The notes under the pieces: generated by a model
What the model was told of the DNA's origin: nothing
Databases searched by the model: none
Seen by the model: the letters and a program-made list of their open reading frames with translations, nothing else
In this document: positions 54,357 to 64,000 of the stretch, piece by piece
How positions within the stretch are numbered: the stretch's first letter is position 1
How the letters are laid out: each line of letters begins with the position of its first letter
Source: Hansschlegelia plantiphila
GTDB taxonomy: Bacteria; Pseudomonadota; Alphaproteobacteria; Rhizobiales; Methylopilaceae
Assembly (NCBI RefSeq): GCF_027922265.1
Contig: NZ_BSFI01000004.1
Location: 349,817-413,816, forward strand
DNA length: 64,000 bases
Direction of reading: 5' to 3'
Translations under genes and position numbers: made by a program

Positions 54357-54959
54357 ATGAAGAAGTTCGCTCTCGCCTTCGCGGCGGCGCTGCTGCTCGC
54401 CACGCCCGTTCTGGCGCAGGAGACGCCCGGCGCGGCCGATCCGTCGCGCGTCTCAGGCGGCGTCTACAAGGTCGATCCGAACCACACCCAGGTCGTCTGG
54501 TCCGTCGATCACATGGGATTCTCGACGCTCACCGGCATGTTCGGCCAGATGAGCGGGTCCCTCACCCTCGATCCCAAGGACCCCTCCGCCGCCAAGCTGG
54601 AGATCGAGGCGCCCATGGCGGGCCTTACCGTGACCGCCGAGAAATTCCATGCCCACCTTCTCAGCAAGGAACTGCTCGACGCCGGAAAATTCCCGTCCGC
54701 TAGCTTCAAGTCGACGTCGGTCGCGGTGTCCGGCCAGACGGCGAAGATCACCGGCGACCTGACGCTCCATGGCGTCACCAAGCCCGTGACGCTCGACGCC
54801 GTGTTCCAAGGCGCGGGCGTCAACCCGATGAGCAAGGCCGAGACGGTCGGTTTTTCGGCGACCGGCTCGGTCAAGCGCAGCGACTTCGGCCTCGGCGCCT
54901 TCGCGCCGGTGGTGTCCGACGAACTCCGGCTGACGATCGCGGGCGCGTTCGAGAAGTAA
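54357..54959 (+). CDS. YceI family periplasmic protein
   Basis: A 200-residue protein with Sec signal (MKKFALAFAAALLLATPVLA, cut before QETPG), and a YceI lipocalin-like barrel: YKVDPNHTQVVWSVDHMGFSTLTGMFGQMSG, FPSASFKSTSV, ITGDLTLHGVTKPVTLDAVF and SVKRSDFGLGAFAPVVSDEL. The family binds isoprenoid lipids in the periplasm and is often induced by high pH or stress. The ATG at 54357 starts the signal peptide. Confidence 0.93.
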   Translation: MKKFALAFAAALLLATPVLAQETPGAADPSRVSGGVYKVDPNHTQVVWSVDHMGFSTLTGMFGQMSGSLTLDPKDPSAAKLEIEAPMAGLTVTAEKFHAHLLSKELLDAGKFPSASFKSTSVAVSGQTAKITGDLTLHGVTKPVTLDAVFQGAGVNPMSKAETVGFSATGSVKRSDFGLGAFAPVVSDELRLTIAGAFEK

Positions 54960-54989
54960 GGGCGGCCGACGGCGCGGCCTCTCGACTGC

Positions 54990-55709
54990 TTACTTCAGCT
55001 CCCAGCGCACCGTCACGCGGACGTTGAGCTCCTGCTCGCCGCGGGCGACGGGGGTCGGGGCCGCGGCGTCGGCGCTCTTCGCGCGCAGCGCGAACATCTG
55101 CGGGCGCGGGCCTTCGCCGGCGGCGTCCTGCTCGTCGATCGAGAGCGGGGCCCCGAGCGTCGCGCCGGCGCCCGCCGCATAGAGCTCGGCCTTGCGCCGC
55201 GCGTCGGCGATGGCCTGCTTGCGGGCGTCGTCGAGCTTCGCGGTCCGGTCCGAGACGTCGAAGACCAGGCCCTCGATCTGATTGGAGCCTGCGGCCACCA
55301 CCGCGTCGACGAGATCGCCGACCTTGTCGACGTCGCGCGCACGGATCGAGACGGTGTTGCGGACCTCGTATCCGGTCAGCTTGGGGGTGCGCGGCGCCGA
55401 GCCGTCGCCATAGTCGTACTGCGCCTGGACGCTGAGGCCCGAGGTGCCGACGTCGCGATCGGCGATCCCGGCGTCCTTGAGGGCCGCCATCACCTTGGTC
55501 ATCGCCGCCGCGTTCGCCTTCAGCGCGGCGGAGGCGGTCGGCGCCCGCGTGACGACGCCGCTCGTCACGATCGCCCGGTCGGGCGCGATCGAGACCATGC
55601 CGTCGCCCGTCACCGTGACGGACGGCCGGGGGTCAGGCTGCTGCGCCAGGGCGGCGATCGGGGACGCGGCGACGATGAGGATCGCGGCGAGGCAGGACGC
55701 TTTGCGCAT
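54990..55709 (-). CDS. SIMPL domain (DUF541) exported protein
   Basis: A 239-residue protein with Sec signal (residues 1-22, ending ALA-QQ) and a SIMPL domain: VTVTGDGMVSIAPDRAIVTSGVVTRAPTAS, TSGLSVQAQYDYGDG, LTGYEVRNTVSIRARDVDKVG and the final NVRVTVRWELK. Such proteins resemble E. coli YggE, which lowers oxidative stress, and bacterial oligomeric channel-like rings. Diverges from the DUF892 gene. Confidence 0.9.
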   Translation of the reverse strand: MRKASCLAAILIVAASPIAALAQQPDPRPSVTVTGDGMVSIAPDRAIVTSGVVTRAPTASAALKANAAAMTKVMAALKDAGIADRDVGTSGLSVQAQYDYGDGSAPRTPKLTGYEVRNTVSIRARDVDKVGDLVDAVVAAGSNQIEGLVFDVSDRTAKLDDARKQAIADARRKAELYAAGAGATLGAPLSIDEQDAAGEGPRPQMFALRAKSADAAAPTPVARGEQELNVRVTVRWELK

Positions 55710-55854
55710 GACGAGGCTCCGGCCGCGTACGAGTCGGCGAGACGGACCGCGCGGCTCGGTCCGTGCGCCTTACTCCCGCGAGAATGCGACCGCGTCTAGG
55801 CGGGCGTCGGGCGGAAGCGGATTTTGAAGCGGCCGACGTCCAGCTGGGAGGCTC

Positions 55855-55879
55855 GGAACGAAAGCTCAGGGTGGGTGTT
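55855..55879 (+). promoter_or_regulatory. Putative EcfG-type promoter before the DUF892 gene
   Basis: GGAAC (55855-55859), 17 bases, then GTT (55877-55879), preceded by T where the consensus has C. The spacing matches GGAAC-N16/17-CGTT. The start codon is 72 bases after the -10. Confidence 0.55.
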
Positions 55880-55951
55880 GATAGGGCAGAGCGCGCGGGA
55901 TGAGACGCCGCGCGGCGCTCCCGCAACCAAACAGCTTAAAGGAGACCAGCA

Positions 55952-56455
55952 ATGGGCCTCTTCTCCAAAGACATCAAAACCCTCGACGACCTGTTCGTTC
56001 ACCAGCTGCAGGACGTATATTACGCCGAGAAGCAGATTCTCTCGGCGCTTCCGAAAATGATCGATAAGGCGACTGCGCCCGCTCTGAAGCAGGGCCTGGA
56101 GCATCACCTTCGCGAGACCGAGGAGCATGTGCGCCGGGTCGAGCAGGTGTTCGAGATGCATGGCGCCGAGATCAAGACCACGAAATGCCCGGCGATCAAC
56201 GGCATCATCGAGGAAGCAAACGACGTGGCCGGAGACGTCGAGGACAAGCAGGTGCTGGATGCGGCGATCATCGCCTCCGCCCAGGCCGTCGAGCATTACG
56301 AGATGACGCGTTACGGCACCCTCGTCGCGTGGGCGAAGCAGCTCGGCCGCTCCGACTGCGCCGCGGTGCTTGAGAAGACGCTGAACGAGGAAAAGGCGGC
56401 CGACCGGAAGCTCACCTCGATCGCTGACGGCGGCGTCAATCGCGAAGCCGCCTGA
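55952..56455 (+). CDS. DUF892 ferritin-like protein (YciE/YciF type)
   Basis: A 167-residue four-helix ferritin-like protein: LDDLFVHQLQDVYYAEKQI, LEHHLRETEEHVRRVEQVFE, NGIIEEANDVAG and AVEHYEMTRYGTLVAWAKQLG. Carboxylate and His residues of the diiron type are present (E in HQLQDVYYAEK, EH, EHYE). Homologues are general-stress proteins. It has a strong site, AAAGGAGACC, before the ATG, a terminator behind it and a putative EcfG promoter, so it is a monocistronic stress gene. Confidence 0.93.
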   Translation: MGLFSKDIKTLDDLFVHQLQDVYYAEKQILSALPKMIDKATAPALKQGLEHHLRETEEHVRRVEQVFEMHGAEIKTTKCPAINGIIEEANDVAGDVEDKQVLDAAIIASAQAVEHYEMTRYGTLVAWAKQLGRSDCAAVLEKTLNEEKAADRKLTSIADGGVNREAA

Positions 56456-56480
56456 CCGTCGCATTTCTGCCGGAACGACC

Positions 56481-56521
56481 AAGGGTCCGTCGACGAGCTG
56501 TCGGCGGGCCCTTTTGCGTTT
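56481..56521 (+). terminator. Intrinsic terminator of the DUF892 gene
   Basis: Stem AAGGGtCCGtCGAC-GAGCT-GTCGgCGGgCCCTT with mismatches, followed by TTTTGCGTTT. It starts 26 bases after the stop. Confidence 0.75.
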
Positions 56522-56583
56522 CGACGCCGCGCTCCGCGTCGCGGTCGCGTCCGAAAGGACGGATCGTCAGGCCCGCGTCAAAG

Positions 56584-56620
56584 AAAAAGCCCCGCCGACT
56601 TCATGTCGGCGGGGCTTTTG
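56584..56620 (-). terminator. Terminator of the DUF6481 gene (strong hairpin)
   Basis: Perfect 15-bp stem AAAAGCCCCGCCGAC / GTCGGCGGGGCTTTT with loop TTCAT; T-rich on both sides, best on the minus strand (CTTTTTCTTT). It lies 50 bases after the stop of the minus-strand DUF6481 gene and may work in both directions. Confidence 0.85.
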
Positions 56621-56670
56621 ATTCTTCGATCTGATGACCTCAGGCGACCCGGCCAGCGGGCCGCCCGGCG

Positions 56671-57048
56671 TCACGCGCTCTTGCGGGACTGGTCGCGGTC
56701 GTGGTTGCGCGGCTTCATGTCGGCGATCACCCTGGCGGCGAGCGCGTATTTGGCGGCGTTGATGACCTTCGGGCGGGCGGCCTGGCGCTCGGCCTCTGCG
56801 GCGGCCGCGGCCGCCTCCTTCTCGGCGGCGAGGCGCTGCTCTTCGGCGAGCTTCTCGGCGGCGATGCGGCGCTCCTCGGCGGCCTTCATGGCCATGCGGG
56901 CGTCGCGGGCCTGAACGATCGCCTGTCGCTCGGCCTTGCGCTGCTCGGCTGCGGGATCGTTGACGGCGGTACGGAAGCTTTCAAGCAGCTTCTGCTTGGC
57001 GTCGCGGGCGCTGTCGCGACGCGACTGGAAGGTGTCTGCCTTCATCAT
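56671..57048 (-). CDS. DUF6481 small charged helical protein
   Basis: A 125-residue highly charged Ala/Arg/Glu-rich protein with a long predicted coiled coil (residues 30-90; AAEERRIAAEKLAEEQRLAAEK). The beginning KADTFQSRRDSARDAKQKLLESFRTA and PAAEQRKAERQAIVQARDARMA fit the DUF6481 pattern. Function unknown. Two Met codons at the start; the first is used. Monocistronic with strong terminator. Confidence 0.7.
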   Translation of the reverse strand: MMKADTFQSRRDSARDAKQKLLESFRTAVNDPAAEQRKAERQAIVQARDARMAMKAAEERRIAAEKLAEEQRLAAEKEAAAAAAEAERQAARPKVINAAKYALAARVIADMKPRNHDRDQSRKSA

Positions 57049-57184
57049 ATGCAGGAATTGGCCTCGAACTTTGTTTCGGAACTGGCGTGCACATAAGCCT
57101 CTTAGCTTGAAATTGCAACGGTTTTGCTACGGAATCCGCGCGCTGTCGCCGGATATGCGGCTCCTCCGCCACATCATTCCGTAA

Positions 57185-57604
57185 TCAATCGCCGCCGACC
57201 GGCCGGCGCAGCGCCTTCACGCCGCCGCGCCGCGTCTTGTCGTCCACACGGCGGCCTTTCGCGGCCTTCGAGGGCTTGGTCGGCCGCCGCGGCTTCGGCC
57301 TGTCCGACGCCTCCCGGATCATCGCCACGAGCCGTTCGATGGCTTCCTCGCGGTTGTCGCCCTGCGTCCGCTGCGCCTGCGCCGTCAGCACGATCACGCC
57401 GTCCTTGGTGAGTCGCGAACCCGCGATCGCCATCAGCCGAATCGCGACGTCGTTCGGCAGCGACGGCGAGCGACGCGCGTCGAAGCGCAGCTGGACCGCG
57501 GTCGACACCTTGTTGACGTTCTGCCCGCCGGGTCCCGAGGCGCGGACGAAGGACAGCTCGATCTCGTCCTCGTCCAAAGTCAGCGTATCGGTGATGCGGA
57601 TCAT
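57185..57604 (-). CDS. arfB: Alternative ribosome-rescue factor ArfB (YaeJ)
   Basis: A 139-residue peptidyl-tRNA hydrolase of the release-factor class. The catalytic GGQ is at residues 26-28 in RASGPGGQNVNKVSTAVQLRFD. The C-terminal 40 residues are basic (KPRRPTKPSKAAKGRRVDDKTRRGG), the tail that enters the empty mRNA channel of stalled ribosomes. Length is normal. Monocistronic, divergent from mgtC. Confidence 0.95.
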   Translation of the reverse strand: MIRITDTLTLDEDEIELSFVRASGPGGQNVNKVSTAVQLRFDARRSPSLPNDVAIRLMAIAGSRLTKDGVIVLTAQAQRTQGDNREEAIERLVAMIREASDRPKPRRPTKPSKAAKGRRVDDKTRRGGVKALRRPVGGD

Positions 57605-57776
57605 CGGGGACTCTTGCGCCTCGCAGCAGTTGGTCGAGGACTAACATCTGCGGCGGCGCGATTTCAGGGGAAATCATCCGGCCCCGCGCCCGCGGAGCGG
57701 GAGGGCTGGCGTTCGCCGCCAAAGCGGTCAGATTCGAGAGTCCGGCGGCGAGGGTCGCTGCGGACGGGGAGGCGAC

Positions 57777-58451
57777 ATGACGAACGCCGAACTCTGCCTG
57801 CGCTTGCTGGCGGCCGCGGCCGCCGGGAGCGTGGTGGGCGTCGAGCGCGAGCGGCAGCTCTGGGCGGCGGGCCTGCGGACCCACATGCTGGTGTGCCTCA
57901 GCGCCTGCCTCGCGATGATCGTTTCAGCCTACGGCTTTAATGACCTTCTCGGCGAGAACCACGTCGTGCTCGATCCCTCGCGCGTCGCGGCGCAGGTCAT
58001 ATCGGGGGTGAGCTTCCTCGGCGCCGGCGCGATCCTGCTGCGCGGCGAGATCGTGCGCGGCCTCACCACGGCGGCGAGCATCTGGAGCGTGGCGGCGATC
58101 GGGCTCGCGATCGGCGGCGGCCTCTATGTGCCGGGCGCGGCGGCGACGGTGATCGTCCTCCTCATTCTGGCGGGGGTGAAGCCGCTCGAGGAGCGCTACC
58201 ACGCCCGCTTCCGCTCGCGGGAGCTGCGCCTCTCCGCGCCGAGCGGGACGGTGACGATCGACGTGCTGAAGGAGATCGCGGGGCCGCGTGCCTCGCGGGT
58301 TCGCCATTTCGTCGCGACGCCGGGCGAAAGCGAGGGAGTCGACGACATCCTGATCTCCTTCGTGCGCCTGTCGCAGACCAGCGTCGACGACATCGCCCGC
58401 CGCCTCGCCGGACTGAAGGGCGTGACGCTTCGAGACAAGGGCGACGCGTGA
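57777..58451 (+). CDS. MgtC/SapB family membrane protein
   Basis: A 224-residue protein with four hydrophobic segments in its first 140 residues: LCLRLLAAAAAGSVVGVERE, the conserved Arg and GLRTHMLVCLSA, VAAQVISGVSFLGAGAILL, TTAASIWSVAAIGLAIGGG, and a C-terminal soluble domain of about 80 residues (ISFVRLSQTSVDDIARRLAGLKG, ACT-like). MgtC proteins help at low magnesium and in virulence, but the transport claim for the family is uncertain. It follows a GGGGAGGCGAC site. Ends before a terminator shared with katE. Confidence 0.9.
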   Translation: MTNAELCLRLLAAAAAGSVVGVERERQLWAAGLRTHMLVCLSACLAMIVSAYGFNDLLGENHVVLDPSRVAAQVISGVSFLGAGAILLRGEIVRGLTTAASIWSVAAIGLAIGGGLYVPGAAATVIVLLILAGVKPLEERYHARFRSRELRLSAPSGTVTIDVLKEIAGPRASRVRHFVATPGESEGVDDILISFVRLSQTSVDDIARRLAGLKGVTLRDKGDA

Positions 58452-58498
58452 GCGGGCGGGGCGACCGGTCTCGCCGCAAGTCGACCGCGTCGTGACAA

Positions 58499-58534
58499 GA
58501 AGACGGCGAGCCGATCGGCGCCTCGCCGTCTTCA
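58499..58534. terminator. Bidirectional hairpin between mgtC-like gene and katE
   Basis: Inverted repeat AGACGGCGAG / CTCGCCGTCT, a 10-bp perfect stem with an 11-base loop, between two convergent genes. T-runs are weak (TCTTCAATCTGG on plus, TCTTCTTGTC on minus). Confidence 0.5.
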
Positions 58535-58577
58535 ATCTGGTTTGTCGCCATCAAGCGTTCGTGAAGCGCAGCTGGAA

Positions 58578-60689
<2,112 letters not shown>

Positions 60690-60831
60690 GCGCGTCTCCT
60701 CTGTCGCAGACGGCGCCTAAAGCCGCATGCAACCGAAAGCGCCGCGCCCCTTTCATTGTTCCAATGAAATTTTGCTAATGCAGCGCGAGGAGGCGCCTCC
60801 GGCGCCAGCGTTCGAACCGATTGGTCCGCCG

Positions 60832-63747
60832 CTACCGCCGCTTACCCGGCTGCCGCCTTCCGCCCGGGCGGTAGTTCGTCGTCATGTTGTCGGGCTTCGC
60901 CGGCAGCGACAGGACCGGCTGGAGCGGCGTCGCGCGGTCGGTGCCGGGGCCCATGTCGTCAAGCGAGGGCTTCGTCACCCGCGACTTGCTCGCCGGCGAC
61001 TTGGGCGGCGTGTTCGCCGAGCGTCCATATTTGCGCTCGCCGGCGTAGCCGCCGGTCGAGGCGTCGATCAAGGCCTGACGGGCCAGCGGATCGTCGGAGA
61101 TCATCAGCTCGGTCGCCTGCAGGCGCTTGATCTCGTCGCGCAGGCGCGCGGCGGTCTCGAATTCGAGGTCGCCGGCCGCCTTGCGCATGCGGGCCTCGAG
61201 GTCGGCGAGCGTCGCCTTCATGTTGTGGCCGTAGGCGGGGGCGTCCTCGGCGAAGCCCTTGTCCACCGTCACGCGGTCGCGCTCATACATCGAGTTCATG
61301 ACGTCGGAGATGTCGCGCTTGATGGTCTCCGGCGTGATGCCGTGCTCTGCGTTGTAGGCGAGCTGCTTCTCGCGCCTGCGGCCGGTCTCGGCCATCGCGC
61401 GCTGCATCGAGCCGGTCTCGTGGTCGGCGTAGAGGATGACGCGGCCGTCGACGTTGCGCGCCGCGCGGCCGATGGTCTGCACCAGCGAGGTTTCCGACCG
61501 CAGGAAGCCCTCCTTGTCGGCGTCGAGGATCGCGACCAACGCGCATTCCGGGATGTCGAGGCCCTCGCGCAGCAGGTTGATGCCGACGAGCGCGTCGAAG
61601 GCGCCGAGCCGCAGGTCGCGGATGATCTCGATGCGCTCCAGCGTGTCGATGTCGGAATGCATGTAGCGCACGCGCACGCCGTGCTCGTGGAGATACTCGG
61701 TTAGATCCTCCGCCATGCGCTTCGTCAGCACGGTGATGAGCGAGCGGTAGCCCTTGGCCGCGACCTCCTTCACCTCGCCTAAGAGGTCGTCGACCTGGCT
61801 GCGGGCCGGGCGGACGTCGATCAGCGGGTCGACCAGGCCGGTCGGCCGGATCACCTGCTCGGCGAACACGCCGCCGGTCTGCTCCATCTCCCAGGAGCCC
61901 GGCGTCGCCGAGACGTGCACCGTCTGCGGCCGCATCGCGTCCCACTCCTCGAAGCGCATCGGACGGTTGTCCATGCAGGAGGGCAGGCGGAAGCCGTATT
62001 CGGCGAGCGTCGCCTTGCGGCGGAAGTCGCCGCGATACATGCCGCCGATCTGCGGGATGGTGACGTGGCTCTCGTCGGTGAAGACCAGCGCGTTGTCGGG
62101 CAGGTATTCGAACAGCGTCGGCGGCGGCTCGCCCGGCTTGCGGCCCGTCAGCCAGCGCGAATAGTTCTCGATGCCGGCGCAGCTTCCCGTCGCCTCCATC
62201 ATCTCAAGGTCGAACTGGGTGCGCTGCTCCAGCCGCTGCGCCTCCAGCAGCCGGCCCATCTTGGTGAGCTCGGCGAGGCGCGCCTTGAGCTCGTCCTTGA
62301 TGCCCTTCATCGCCTGATTCAGCGTCGGCCGCGGCGTCACGTAATGCGAGTTGGCGTAGACCTTCACCGCCGAAAGATCCTGGATCTTCTGGCCCGTCAG
62401 CGGGTCGAACTCCTGGATGGTCTCGATCTCGTCGCCGAACAGGCCGACGCGCCACGCCCGGTCCTCGTAATGCGCCGGGAACACCTCGATCGTGTCGCCG
62501 CGCACCCGGAAGGTTCCGCGCACGAAGTTCACGTCGGCGCGCTTGTACTGCAGCGCCACGAGGTCGGCCATCAGCTGGCGCTGGCTGACCGTCTCGCCGA
62601 CCTTCAGCACGAAGGTCATGGACGTGTAAGTCTCGACACTACCAATACCGTAAATACACGACACCGAGGCCACGATGATGACGTCGTCGCGCTCCAGCAG
62701 CGACCGCGTCGCCGAATGGCGCATGCGGTCGATCTGCTCGTTGATCGAGGATTCCTTCTCGATATAGGTGTCCGACCGCGGCACATAGGCCTCGGGCTGG
62801 TAGTAGTCGTAATAGGAGACGAAGTACTCCACCGCGTTTTCCGGGAAGAACGACTTGAACTCGCCGTAGAGCTGCGCCGCCAGCGTCTTGTTCGGCGCGA
62901 GGATCAGCGCCGGGCGCTGGGTCTCCTCGATGATCTTCGCCATCGTGAAGGTTTTGCCCGATCCCGTGACCCCCAGAAGGACCTGGTCGCGCTCCTGCCG
63001 GCGGATACCGTCCACCAGCTCGGCGATCGCGGTCGGCTGGTCGCCCTTGGGCTCGAACGGGCTCGCCAGCACGAATTTCTGACCGCTCTCCAGCTTGTCC
63101 GGACGAGCCGGGCGGTGCGGCACCCACGGCTTGCCCTGCAGCTCGGGTCGCCCGTGCTGGATCAGGTCCTCGAGCGCCGCGACGGTGGCGGAGACGCTCT
63201 TCGACGGATCGAAATCCGCCGGCAGCGCCGCGAGGTCGGTCTCCGGAACCGCGCCGAACCCGCGCGGCGCCTTCTGCGGATCGGGCGTCGCCGGAACCGA
63301 GGCGGTCAGCTGCTTGCGCTTGCCCTTCTCCTTCGCAGGCGCGGCCTTGCCTGCAACCGCCGCTGCGCCCCCTCTCCCCTTGCGGGAGAGGGCCGGGGGG
63401 AGGCGTGACGGCCGCGCGCCATCAGATCCATCGCCGTCATGGTCCGGCTCGACCGGACCATCCATGCCGCCGCCATGCTCGACGCCCGAGATGGGTCCTC
63501 CGGTCAAGCCGGAGGACGACGGCGCCGTGGGCGTTACGACGTCCGCGTCCGGCCCGACGCTCGCCGCCTTCGCGGTCGCGCGGTCGGCGACCTTGCGGCG
63601 CGCCTCGTCCGCCGCTCCCGCGCCGCGTCCGAGAGCGCGGAGAAGGTCGGCGTCAGGCGTGACGTCGGTCAGGTCGACGGGAGCGTCAGCGGAATACGCG
63701 GCCTGCCGCGATTCGCTGAAGCCGCGGGAACGGGACGGCTTGGGCAT
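60832..63747 (-). CDS. uvrB: UvrABC excinuclease subunit B, with a long N-terminal extension
   Basis: A 971-residue UvrB, about 220 residues longer than E. coli UvrB at the N-terminus. The conserved protein starts near [21 protein letters not shown], with Walker [10 protein letters not shown] at about 258-266 and helicase motifs [40 protein letters not shown] and [13 protein letters not shown]; the UvrC-binding UVR motif is near the end. The ATG at 63747 gives [13 protein letters not shown]. The extension is low-complexity and partly encoded by palindromic repeats (63370-63517). UvrB verifies damage in nucleotide excision repair. Confidence 0.96.
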   Translation of the reverse strand: MPKPSRSRGFSESRQAAYSADAPVDLTDVTPDADLLRALGRGAGAADEARRKVADRATAKAASVGPDADVVTPTAPSSSGLTGGPISGVEHGGGMDGPVEPDHDGDGSDGARPSRLPPALSRKGRGGAAAVAGKAAPAKEKGKRKQLTASVPATPDPQKAPRGFGAVPETDLAALPADFDPSKSVSATVAALEDLIQHGRPELQGKPWVPHRPARPDKLESGQKFVLASPFEPKGDQPTAIAELVDGIRRQERDQVLLGVTGSGKTFTMAKIIEETQRPALILAPNKTLAAQLYGEFKSFFPENAVEYFVSYYDYYQPEAYVPRSDTYIEKESSINEQIDRMRHSATRSLLERDDVIIVASVSCIYGIGSVETYTSMTFVLKVGETVSQRQLMADLVALQYKRADVNFVRGTFRVRGDTIEVFPAHYEDRAWRVGLFGDEIETIQEFDPLTGQKIQDLSAVKVYANSHYVTPRPTLNQAMKGIKDELKARLAELTKMGRLLEAQRLEQRTQFDLEMMEATGSCAGIENYSRWLTGRKPGEPPPTLFEYLPDNALVFTDESHVTIPQIGGMYRGDFRRKATLAEYGFRLPSCMDNRPMRFEEWDAMRPQTVHVSATPGSWEMEQTGGVFAEQVIRPTGLVDPLIDVRPARSQVDDLLGEVKEVAAKGYRSLITVLTKRMAEDLTEYLHEHGVRVRYMHSDIDTLERIEIIRDLRLGAFDALVGINLLREGLDIPECALVAILDADKEGFLRSETSLVQTIGRAARNVDGRVILYADHETGSMQRAMAETGRRREKQLAYNAEHGITPETIKRDISDVMNSMYERDRVTVDKGFAEDAPAYGHNMKATLADLEARMRKAAGDLEFETAARLRDEIKRLQATELMISDDPLARQALIDASTGGYAGERKYGRSANTPPKSPASKSRVTKPSLDDMGPGTDRATPLQPVLSLPAKPDNMTTNYRPGGRRQPGKRR
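63370..63517. repeat. Three palindromic repeats inside the uvrB coding region
   Basis: Perfect 9-bp stems with 5-base loops: CCCTCTCCC-CTTGC-GGGAGAGGG (63370-63392), ATGGTCCGG-CTCGA-CCGGACCAT (63439-63461) and GTCCTCCGG-TCAAG-CCGGAGGAC (63495-63517). The last two share a TCCGG/CCGGA core and lie 33 bases apart. On the minus strand they encode about residues 77-126 of UvrB without a frameshift or stop. Confidence 0.8.
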
Positions 63748-64000
63748 GGGCGGAATATAGGCGGCGGCGCCGGGTTGCGTCAGTGCCCCCGGCGGCGAAA
63801 GTCGTCGCCTCTGAAAGGGCCGAAGATTCATTGCGCCGTCGCGCCCATCAAAGCGCTGATAGGAAAATAATCATTGACATTTCCACTTTCCTCCCGCACG
63901 CTCCGTCCCGTCTTTCCCCGTCACGGGAGGCGTGTCCGGACCGGCCGGCCATGCGGGGGAGGAGCGGCGCCTGCGGCGGGGATGACCGGATGTCTCCGCC
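63748..64000. other. Region upstream of uvrB, no gene identified
   Basis: No convincing open frame is seen. It holds the uvrB leader and, at 63874-63879, a perfect TTGACA on the plus strand with no good -10 seventeen bases on (CACGCT); it may belong to a gene beyond the window. CCTCCCG and CGGGAGG near 63891 and 63923 form a loose inverted repeat. Confidence 0.3.

Noticed and set aside
60730..60762. GGAAC upstream of katE as an EcfG promoter
   Set aside because: The next GTT is 24 bases away, too far; at the proper spacing the sequence is CGCT. At best a weak variant.
63405..63870. Plus-strand open frames opposite the uvrB start
   Set aside because: They arise from the palindromic repeats and the reverse of the uvrB extension; Arg-rich without homology.
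63874..63902. TTGACA as a complete sigma-70 promoter
   Set aside because: No acceptable -10 at 16-18 bases; recorded only as a possible -35 for a gene outside the window.

Overview
The window is very GC-rich, densely coded DNA from an alphaproteobacterium, most likely of the Hyphomicrobiales (Rhizobiales). Pointers are a split three-gene proton-translocating transhydrogenase (pntAA-pntAB-pntB) beside a short alphaproteobacterial aa3 oxidase subunit IV, the purC / purS-purQ-purL-bolA-grxD order, a primase whose CHC2 zinc ligands are mostly lost, two DUF465 proteins, and promoters of the EcfG general-stress type (GGAAC-N16/17-GTT). The genus cannot be fixed from the sequence. I see no rRNA, tRNA, CRISPR array, insertion sequence or phage; it reads as stable chromosome, with short palindromic repeats scattered between, and in one case inside, genes.

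Layout. 1-4063: end of an ABC1/AarF-type kinase, CoxIV, and the transhydrogenase operon with a strong terminator. 4309-7681: cyclopropane-fatty-acid synthase and a TPP-riboswitch-controlled thiC. 7682-8027: a cluster of five hairpins. 8028-13398: glgP-glgC-glgA (classical glycogen metabolism). 13580-18111: L,D-transpeptidase, a divergent pair of DUF465 genes, purE-purK, rpsU, TPR lipoprotein. 18801-37888: a large alpha-glucan/trehalose block with two minus-strand operons, glgE > treS-maltokinase fusion > glgB and glgX > treZ > malQ > treY, all joined by 1-4 base overlaps, followed on the plus strand by a DUF2934 gene and a second glgX. 37950-45477: purine genes (purC, purS, purQ, purL) with interleaved non-purine genes (a TonB-C-like protein, an unknown exported protein, DUF72), then bolA and monothiol glutaredoxin. 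45487-47781: brnTA toxin-antitoxin module, an exported metallophosphoesterase, rpsD. 48176-52279: dnaG and rpoD. 52437-58451: membrane DUF817/DUF2809 pair, Uma2, YceI, SIMPL, DUF892, DUF6481, arfB, MgtC. 58578-63747: catalase HPII (katE) and uvrB.

How it works together. The carbohydrate genes provide two routes into glycogen (ADP-glucose via GlgC/GlgA; trehalose > maltose > maltose-1-phosphate via TreS, Mak and GlgE), branching (GlgB), two debranching enzymes, a phosphorylase, a glucanotransferase, and glycogen-to-trehalose conversion (TreY/TreZ). This closes a trehalose-glycogen cycle. EcfG-type promoters before the second glgX, the DUF2934 gene and the DUF892 gene suggest that part of it belongs to the general stress response, along with catalase and YceI-type functions nearby.

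The most unusual signal is inside uvrB: its roughly 220-residue N-terminal extension is partly encoded by three perfect palindromes of the kind normally found between genes, read in frame. One shares a 16-base core with the glgX-glgB intergenic region.
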